Origin: Strigamia acuminata
Lineage: Eukaryota > Arthropoda > Chilopoda > Geophilomorpha > Linotaeniidae
Reading direction: 5' to 3'
Assembly: GCA_949358305.1 (NCBI GenBank)
Contig: OX442323.1
Coordinates: forward strand, 6,386,001 to 6,450,000
DNA length: 64,000 nt
This document shows positions 56,823-64,000 of this stretch, piece after piece (the first letter of the stretch is position 1; each line of letters opens with the position of its first letter). Both the position numbers and the translations under genes were made by a program. The notes below the pieces were generated by a model. That model did not search any database. It was not told the origin of the DNA and saw only the letters and a program-made list of their open reading frames with translations.

Positions 56823-57679
56823 TCATAAACAATCAAACACTAAACCACACAAACCATATCTGTAACGCTTATCAACTGTAGAGTGTAAAATACTCTGAAT
56901 AGGTCCTTCAAGAAGCCTGGTTTCTGTATTCTTCATGAAATCAAATACAGCATTTGTCACGTACGATAGATTTGGGTCCCATTCTGGCAGTGGCTCTGCT
57001 TCGATGTCTGTAACATTTCCAATATGTGCCACCTCAAATCTATCAAGTTTAACAGTTTGACGTTTTACATCAAAACGTAGTGTTATCTTAGTCAGTGTTT
57101 CTGCTGCTGTACCACTCACGGTACCATTGTACACAAAATATGAATGACTATAAAATGAAAAAATAAAATAAAATATACATAGTTTATAGTATAATAAAAT
57201 TGAGCAAAGCTTACATCATTTTGGCTTTAAGATTGGCCTTGAGTCCAGTCACACCAAAAACAGCTTCAATGGTACCGGAATTGTGATCTTGTTTATCAAA
57301 TGTAACAACTGAATGTCCAACACGATGAAGGGTACCAAGACCGTGCAATTCACCAGTGAGAAGAAACCTTATTTGATACTTGTAGTTCACTGTTGTGTAT
57401 GGATCCATGTCTCTATATTTTGTGTGGTCAAAATATTCAAATTATTGCACTCATTTAGATTTGTGTAAATTGTTTCTCTTACTTTTCCAATATGAGTTGT
57501 CTGACTTTGACCAGTACTTCATCTAGATATTCATCAGCATTATTAACTAAATGGTAAAGCAGGAATTAATTTTGATTATTATTATTGATAAATAGAATGA
57601 TGAAACCTCTTATATAAAGTGTAGCATTTGCTACAATTAACAGAAGTGCGTAAATCAAAGTGGAATGAATGAGAGCCAT
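56823..57679 (-). CDS. Group-7-allergen-like secreted protein, copy 5
   Basis: Exons are 57679-57607, 57546-57483, 57412-57215 and 57147-56823, giving 219 residues. The signal peptide is MALIHSTLIYALLLIVANA. Blocks ADEYLDEVLVKVRQLILEK, DMDPYTTVNY, GELHGLGTLHRVGHSVVTF, EAVFGVTGLKANLKA and TRLLEGPIQSI are present. It is most similar to copy 6; together they share an insertion before GELHG and the VKRQ.VK.DRF segment. Secreted; predicted hydrophobic-ligand binder. Confidence 0.83.
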
Positions 57680-57737
57680 CTTGATTTCTGTCTAATATGT
57701 AACCAGAATGAATAGTTTTGTCCTTATTTTAAATGAA

Positions 57738-57840
57738 TCTTTATCTGGGATAGTGGGATTTGAGAGAAAGATGACAACTGTTAATGTAATCTCAGGCTTA
57801 TGGAAACTAACACCTGTTGATTTATAATTAGTTGATCTTG
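57738..57840 (-). promoter_or_regulatory. Conserved upstream block with GATA-type site, copy 5 gene
   Basis: TTTATCTGGGATAGTGGGA, GAAAGATGACAACTGTTAAT and the ACCTGTTGATT segment match the sister blocks, with a small local insertion. Confidence 0.45.
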
Positions 57841-57899
57841 CAGTTTATTTTCAATTTCCTATCAGTTGTCTTCACACGATTTGAATCTTCAGCTTTTTC

Positions 57900-58340
57900 T
57901 TTTTATGAGCATTGCATTTTTTAACATAAAAAGTACAAGTTTTTTTCCAATAAAACATTTTTTCTTTCAAAAATTATTATTGTTGTCTGAAAATGCATTT
58001 TTTTAACCCTAAAAATAAATTTTTTCCAACTAAGAAAGCAATTTTTACTTGAAAGTGTATTTTGCTTGGAAATGGCCATTTCTGAATATTTAATACATGT
58101 CTATGTTTTCGGTAATTTAATAATTTGTCGTCATTAGTGATTTTTTTAAGACGGGTAAGCCCAAATAACATTTTAGCAGGAAGTTCAAAAATGTAAAGCT
58201 CCACCACTCACGTCAATCTTCTTGTGGTTGTGATTTGACAACTTACTGGCCCAAAAATCTATTTTAGGTTCATTAACATACATCAATCACCACTTCTCTT
58301 AATCCTATTCACCACTTTATTCTCCCACACATTATTACAT
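57900..58340. other. AT-rich spacer with degenerate T-tract repeats
   Basis: Loose copies of a motif of about 20 bp, T5-7 plus ATGCA or AAAGCAA, occur at 57980-58080 and resemble the ordered 21-bp minisatellites nearby. No gene is seen; a minus-strand frame of 76 codons follows the repeats. Confidence 0.45.
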
Positions 58341-58365
58341 CTTATTAAAAAAATTTCTTTACAAA

Positions 58366-59190
58366 CTAAATACGTCCAACTAATCCAACTCCAAGCTTAT
58401 CGATTGCGGATTGTATAAAACTCAGAACTGGTCCTTCAATAAGCCTAATTTCTGTATCCACCATACAACCATACACAGCTTTTGTCACGTACGAAAGCTT
58501 TTCATCCCAATATGGTACTGGGTTTATTTTGATATCTGTGACATTCCCAATACCTACCACATGAAATCTATCTATTTTAACACTTTGACGTTTCACATCG
58601 AAACGTAGCGTGATGTTAGTCAGTGTTTCTGCTGCCGAAGCGCTCACGTCGCCATCTTTGTATACATAATATGAATGACTATAAAGTGAAAGACCAAAAA
58701 TAAAATATAGACAATAAAATCGAATAAAACTTACGTCAATTTGGCTTTAAGAAAGACATTTAGTCCACTCACACCTAAAACAGCTTCAATAGTACCGGAA
58801 TTATGATCTTGCGTATCAAATGTAACAGTTGAATGTCCAACACGATGAAGTGTACCAAGACCGTACAATTCCCCAATAAGAACAAACTTATAATTGTACG
58901 TGTAGTTAATTGCTGTGTATGGATCCATGTCTCTATATTTTATGTAGTTAAAATATTCAGATTAGTGCATTGTGATTTGTAATTGTTTTTCTTACCTTTC
59001 CAATATGAGTTGTCTGACATTTTTCAGTACTTCATCCAGATATTCATCAGCATTAATATCTAAATGGGTAAAGCAGGAATTAGTTTTGATTATTATTATT
59101 TGTAAGTTGAGTTGTACCTTTTTTATAAGGTGTGGCATTTGCTACACTTAAAAGAAGTGCATAGATCAAAGTGAAATGAATGAGAACCAT
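58366..59190 (-). CDS. Group-7-allergen-like secreted protein, copy 6
   Basis: Exons are 59190-59118, 59059-58996, 58932-58735 and 58678-58366, giving 215 residues. The signal peptide is MVLIHFTLIYALLLSVANA. Blocks ADEYLDEVLKNVRQLILER, DMDPYTAINY, GELYGLGTLHRVGHSTVTF, EAVLGVSGLNVFLKA and IRLIEGPVLSF are present; GELHG has become GELYG here. It is the close sister of copy 5. Secreted; predicted hydrophobic-ligand binder. Confidence 0.83.
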
Positions 59191-59250
59191 TTTGATTTCA
59201 GTTTAATGTGAAACTAGAATGATGGTTGTTTTTATTTTAATTTAAATAAA

Positions 59251-59360
59251 TCTTTATCTTTGATTTGAAGGAAAGATGACACCTGTTAATACAATCTCAA
59301 GCTTAACTGAGACTAACATCTGGTGAGTGATAGTTATCATTAAAATTAGATAATTATTGC
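59251..59360 (-). promoter_or_regulatory. Conserved upstream block with GATA-type site, copy 6 gene
   Basis: TTTATCTTTGATTTGAAGG, AAAGATGACACCTGTTAATA and TTAGATAATTATT match the sister blocks. Confidence 0.45.
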
Positions 59361-59817
59361 AGTGTAAGGTCACAAATTCTGGCATTACATAAACCAAACA
59401 ACAATATTCACCAAATTAGACTCGCTTTGCTGCATTGCAATATTTAATTTAAAAAGTTCTAATATTTTTTTAATATTTGTGTGTTTAATCACTATAAGAC
59501 ATGAGACATTTATTAATAGTTATAGACCAACTCATAACTAATAAAATTTGATTTTTTTATAAATATTTTGAAACAATTTCACTTTTTTTAGTCTTCAATT
59601 TTTTATTTCCTTAAAACAGTTTAAATTTTTTATTTGCTCTAAAAAACATTAAATTCAATGTCAACCATTTTTAGGCTTCCCTGCACACGTCTAAACACAA
59701 TTTTTTTTAAATAAATAAATAAAATTAAAAAAAATAATTTTCTCAAACTCAAAAAAAAAAATTTATTTCATCAAAATATATGACATTTCATGAAAAATAT
59801 ATAAAACAAACCCGCAA
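59361..59817. other. AT-rich spacer
   Basis: No gene or ordered repeat seen; long A and T runs only, for example 59700-59765. Confidence 0.5.
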
Positions 59818-60806
59818 TTAAAACGGAATGCCTTCAACAACAAAATGATTGAGCGTATCTTCAACCAAATCCCTAACTTTCCCTTCCACAAGCTTAGCAA
59901 TCCCGTTCTTCGCCATATTCGCCACAGCAGACGCAACCATTCCGGTTATTTTGTCCATAAACGGAATCGGGATCGCCTTCACTTCAGTCGTTATCTTTCC
60001 CACCTTCGTCACCTTGAATCTGGTAATCAACAATATCTTCGTGTCCAAGTTCACACGGAAACGAATATTCGTCACTATCGAGTCCACAGAACTTGCAGCT
60101 TGACCGACCACAGGAATAAACGCGAGTCTAAACAAATAGAATTACGATTTAAATTTTTGCAGCCACGTAATGGCGGTCGATTTTGGCGCCCTCTGTGACG
60201 CTATTTGGAACTTCAAGGTCTCGAACTTGTGAATATGTTAGAAACATACCCACACATGTATGTATTTATTTGTAACGGCGACCCATCTACGGACAAAGGG
60301 CGCACCCACCCACACACACACATAATAAAAACAAATATAAGACACTTACGACAAGGACCAATTCAAATCAATCGTGAGATTCTTCAGACCAATGTCGGCC
60401 TCAACTTCCACGATTTTACTCGCCTCGTTCGAGTTGCGTTTCGCATTTCCCTCGCGATACCAAGAACTCAGACCGTGTAATTCTCCGAGGACATGAACGC
60501 CTAGAAACTTGTTGTCAATCGCTTGGTACGGTTCAATTCCCCTATTGAAAACACAAAAACAAATATCTTATTATTTTTACAACTAATTACCATTTGCAGA
60601 ACTAATTACTGGTCTACTATCATTTCGTTAACTTTTTCCAGGACTTTATCCAAGTATTCGTTGGGATCTACATCTGGAAAAAATCAAAATAATTAATTAA
60701 TTAATTATTATTAAATTAATGATTGTTTTTTTTTAAATGTGTTGGTTAAACCTTTTGCGTTTATTGCGGAAATAAAGCAAATTGCAATTATGATAAGCAG
60801 TTTCAT
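59818..60806 (-). CDS. Group-7-allergen-like secreted protein, copy 7
   Basis: Exons are 60806-60752, 60673-60610, 60541-60350 and 60127-59818, giving 206 residues. The signal peptide is MKLLIIIAICFISAINA. Family blocks: DPNEYLDKVLEKVNEMIVD, GIEPYQAIDNKFLGVHVLG, GELHGLSSWYREG, ADIGLKNLTIDLNW and the C-terminal AKLVEGKVRDLVED. Its coding sequence is richer in G and C than its neighbours, intron 3 is longer, and the upstream block is only partly conserved (TTTTATCTTGG near 60885). It is an older paralogue or the founder of the group. Confidence 0.8.
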
Positions 60807-61195
60807 TTTGAGTTGGGTTAGTGTCGACCAGGAGAGGAAATAAATGATGAATGGATTTCTAATGAGTTATTTAAACATTTTTTTATCTTGGTTTTTCAGA
60901 TTCAGCATTCTTTTCCTTGCAGTGTGAAAAATGACATGTTTGTTGAATGAGATTAAAAGTGTAGAGCAAAGAACACGATACAAAGTTTAAACATTTATTT
61001 GTTATAATTTTTTTTACAAATGATAACAATTTTAAAGAACAAAATATGTGAACTACTAGATGCAAAAGCCAACACTGCACACGTGCAAATGGTCCACTGC
61101 CAGGGCCAGATTAAGGGAAGCCAAGAGCGTGGGGGCAATTTCTGCAATTCTGAAAAACCCCAGGTGGAGGTGTGAAATGCATGTTAAAATGCAAT

Positions 61196-61330
61196 TTTTT
61201 GTCTGAAAATGCAGTTTTGTTGTCTGAAAATGCAGTTTTTGTCTGAAAATGCAGTTTTTGTCTGAAATTGTAGTTTTTTTTTTGTCTGAAATTGTAGTTT
61301 TTTTTTTTGTCTGAAATTGTAGTTTTTATA
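61196..61330. repeat. Short tandem repeat GTCTGAAAATGCAGTTTTT
   Basis: About six to seven copies of a 19-26-bp unit with a T tract of varying length, directly before the 21-bp array at 61365. Confidence 0.75.
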
Positions 61331-61364
61331 TCTGAAAACGCAATTTTTTATCCAAAAATGCATT

Positions 61365-61615
61365 TCAGATCAAAATGCAATTTTTTCAGATCAAAATGCA
61401 ATTTTTTCAGATTAAAATGCAATTTTTTCAGATCAAAATGCAATTTTTTCAGATCAAAATGCAATTTTTTCAGATCAAAATGCAATTTTTTCAGATCAAA
61501 ATGCAATTTTTTCAGATCAAAATGCAATTTTTTCAGATCAAAATGCAATTTTTTCAGATCAAAATGCAATTTTTTCAGATCAAAATGCAATTTTTTCAGA
61601 TCAAAATGCAATTGT
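61365..61615. repeat. 21-bp minisatellite, CAGATCAAAATGCAATTTTTT
   Basis: About eleven to twelve nearly perfect copies. The unit has phased A4 and T6 tracts every 21 bp. Several frames on both strands are open only because the unit is a multiple of three; they are not genes. Confidence 0.92.
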
Positions 61616-61639
61616 TAGCTAAACATAACATTTCTAAAT

Positions 61640-63690
61640 TTTTTTAACTTAATAATTCACGTCTTGTTCCTCAAATAACAACTTACTCGCCCAAAACCCT
61701 ATTCTAAGTTCATTAACATAGCAGCCAAACACCACTTCTCTTCATCCTATTCTACATCCTGTTGAGTCCCAACTTCAACAAATGATTCCTGACCAACAGA
61801 AACCAAAATTCAAATCACCAACCTAGCCACACACAGCAATAAATTTTTACTTTCTTTTGTTCTCCGATAAGAATTGGAGGAAAAAAATCTCTCCTGTACA
61901 TCCTGGACCTGTCACAAAAAAAAACACCAGACAATAAAAAATGAGAAGATTCTTAAACTTTCTCTTAACCCTCACTTTGACCCTGGCCTGTCTAGTGACA
62001 TCATTTCAAGGCTTTTCTGAGAATCCAAACACCTCACTTTTATCCATTTATCACATTCCCTTTAATTCCCCCACCTTTTTTCCAAGTAGGTCACTGAGAG
62101 GAAAATGAGGGCATTGAGGGTTGGAAAGAAAAAGTAATGTAATAGAATTAACCATGCTGCTTAAGTTGACAATGTTACAATTCAAATGTATAAAAGTCCT
62201 ACTGACCTATTTACTGCACCTCCCAGATCCTGGATGTGAGTTTGTTTGTGTTTTGACTCCAGGAGAGAGAGACAGCCCTTTATTTGACAGTCAATAAACT
62301 GTTTTATATTCAAAATGGTTAAATGAAGCTTTGCTGCTGAGCAAATTGGAATAAAAGAAAATTGGAAATTTTGCGAAAGTAACTTCGCAAAATATTAATT
62401 GTATGAATAACAAATAAATGATGTTATTTATCAGAAAGGTTGGAAATTGGTGTCTCTTTTTATTTTATGGTGTAATTATTATAAGAAATGAGTGTAACTA
62501 AATTGCAATTTTTTTGCTTCAATGAATTTTTTCATATTTATATTTTAATTTTGTGTGACTGAAATCATATCAGGATCTTCTTCTACTCATGATTTTCCAT
62601 TTATTGAGTGACAAATATCAATTGTATACATTATACAATAATATCTACTAATTATATTCTTGGAAAAATTAAAAAAATAAGAAATGAAGCAAAAAAAATG
62701 CAGAAAAGGTAATTAATTTCCTGTTGCACAACCTAAACTTAATCCATTTGTTTACTTGAGACTAGCAGATACCCATTACACTGCCTGGCTTTAATACATA
62801 AACTGTACACAAACTGTGTTCAAAAACTCCTTATCTCAAAATCCGTCACTCGGATTTCGATGAAACTTGGTTTGGGGGTTTCTAACACGGTTTCCTGACA
62901 GTTTCAAAACTTTCAGACACCTAACTCTTGCAGTTTTGGCACTACGTCAATAAATTTCTATAGTAATAGTACAATATGCATTAATTATTTAGAAAATATT
63001 TAATTTAATAAACCAAAAAAAATTTAAACTTTGCGACGTTACGAAGCAAAATATTAATTGTATGAATAACAAATAAATGATGTCATTTATGGCATGTCCA
63101 ATACATTTACCTAAAATACCGTACCGTTGTTCACCATAAAGCAGTTAACATTAAACCCTCCCCGCTTTAATATACAATAACCATTTTCTCCCATTCCAAA
63201 ACAACAACTCAAAAATAACTTCACACAAACCCCACACAACAAAAAATCAACTAATTAATTAATTCCTTCTTCCACAATTCCAAACTAGGTTTATGACAGC
63301 TCCATAATGACAATAACAACTCACACCTGTTCCCAAGAGAGCATTCAGTCTCACAAAAAAGAACAGGATGCAATCTTCTTTTATAAAAACAAACAACAAA
63401 AAAAATTGAGAAAGTGAATGAAGCACTCATCTTCAAATTATTCCTTTCTTCCCTTCACGCTTTTTTAAACCTTTATTTATGACTCACAGCCAAGAAACAC
63501 ATCATATACCCAGAACCCACTCTACCAAAACACTTAAAAACCAAACAATTAATCCAAACAAAATATTCAAACTTCTCCCCACATGATGCAACGTGCTTAC
63601 ACCAAAATCCTGACCCTAAACTGTATCCTTCTTCACCTAAGTTTAACATTTCTTGACGTAATAATTAGTTAGAATGGCGAAAGCACTTGT
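61640..63690. other. AT-rich non-coding stretch
   Basis: No gene seen. A direct repeat of about 47 bp (containing TATTAATTGTATGAATAAC) lies at 62386-62432 and 63046-63092, with a GTCACTCGGATTTCGATGAA segment between. Otherwise I see nothing definite. Confidence 0.5.
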
Positions 63691-63739
63691 TATGCATCCT
63701 GTTCCAAATCCTTCGCATCAGAGAAAGCCCTCGTTTGCC

Positions 63740-63905
63740 ACCACGTGACTCGCGGAACGTCTCTCACCTTCCCATTGGTCAAGAAACCAAATAAAAACAG
63801 TCTCCCAGACTTTCTTCCTTCATCTATACTCACTTTGAGCACTGTTTAAGGTCCCGCTCACCTCGACACAACAAGATATTAACAAGCGAGAAAAATATTC
63901 GAAAA
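63740..63905 (+). promoter_or_regulatory. Possible promoter and non-coding first exon of a plus-strand gene
   Basis: Local GC rises. There is a CACGTG E-box at 63743, an inverted CCAAT box (CCCATTGGTC at 63771), a TATA-like AAATAAAAAC near 63790, and about 100 bp later a good splice donor (AAAAG|GTAAGA) with the exon ending at 63905. No ATG-initiated long frame lies before the donor, so this would be a 5' UTR exon of a gene that continues beyond the window. Confidence 0.35.
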
Positions 63906-64000
63906 GGTAAGAATTTATTTCGGGTTTTATATATTTGGGTTAGAAATTCAAGTGGCAATGGCATTGGCCTTTGTAAAGACGTCCAATGACCCAATTAGTT

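Noticed and set aside
61307..61647. Long open frames at 61.3-61.6 kb on both strands
   Set aside because: They are 21-bp minisatellite read-through with seven-residue repeats and no gene signals.
63251..63436. 61-codon minus-strand frame
   Set aside because: No motif, no upstream signals, short and in AT-rich sequence.

Overview
This window is nuclear DNA of an arthropod, most likely a hexapod; I cannot name the species. The evidence is spliced genes with GT..AG introns, UDP-glycosyltransferases with an arthropod-type C-terminus, secreted takeout/JHBP-like and group-7-allergen-like proteins, a TATA plus TCAGT core promoter, Ty1/copia and LINE remnants, and many short inverted-repeat transposons. 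No bacterial-style genes, tRNA, rRNA or CRISPR array were seen.

Region 1 (1-28396) is GC-rich, CpG-rich satellite DNA without any gene I can support. It is built at several nested levels. A macro-repeat of 21,527 bp starts at or before base 1 and restarts at 21528. Inside it are (a) an array at about 932-5270 made of 11-bp and 53-bp palindromic subunits (core CCGTTAACGG) broken by an AT-rich linker, arranged as a 357+357+475 = 1189-bp higher-order repeat; (b) inverted arms around that array; (c) a fold-back block at 5.9-6.8 kb; (d) a 2646-bp tandem array at 7058-19855 whose units hold another GTTAAC core plus several fold-back modules; and (e) a low-copy tail (19856-21527) with a GC3-rich, exon-like fragment. 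The second macro copy is cut by a 200-N gap at 28397-28596.

Region 2 (28597-45016, plus strand) is a tandem UDP-glycosyltransferase cluster: a last exon truncated by the gap, then two complete three-exon genes (31758-37821 and 41835-45016) with identical exon lengths (822, 226 and 524 nt) and 523-residue products. They should be ER-membrane enzymes that glycosylate small lipophilic compounds. Introns and spacers are full of MITE-like elements.

Region 3 (46110-60806, all minus strand) is a cluster of ten secreted lipid-binding-type genes: three takeout/JHBP-like (one with an in-frame TGA) and seven group-7-allergen-like four-exon genes. Both families have the BPI/LBP-like fold and are expected to bind hydrophobic ligands outside the cell. 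A decayed copia element and a truncated LINE lie between the two youngest takeout-like duplicates. Region 4 (60.8-64 kb) is mostly AT-rich non-coding DNA with a 21-bp minisatellite and, at the far end, a possible promoter and first exon of a plus-strand gene.

Functionally, a detoxification or conjugation gene cluster sits next to a cluster of secreted hydrophobic-ligand carriers. The satellite block on the left is the most unusual part of the window.
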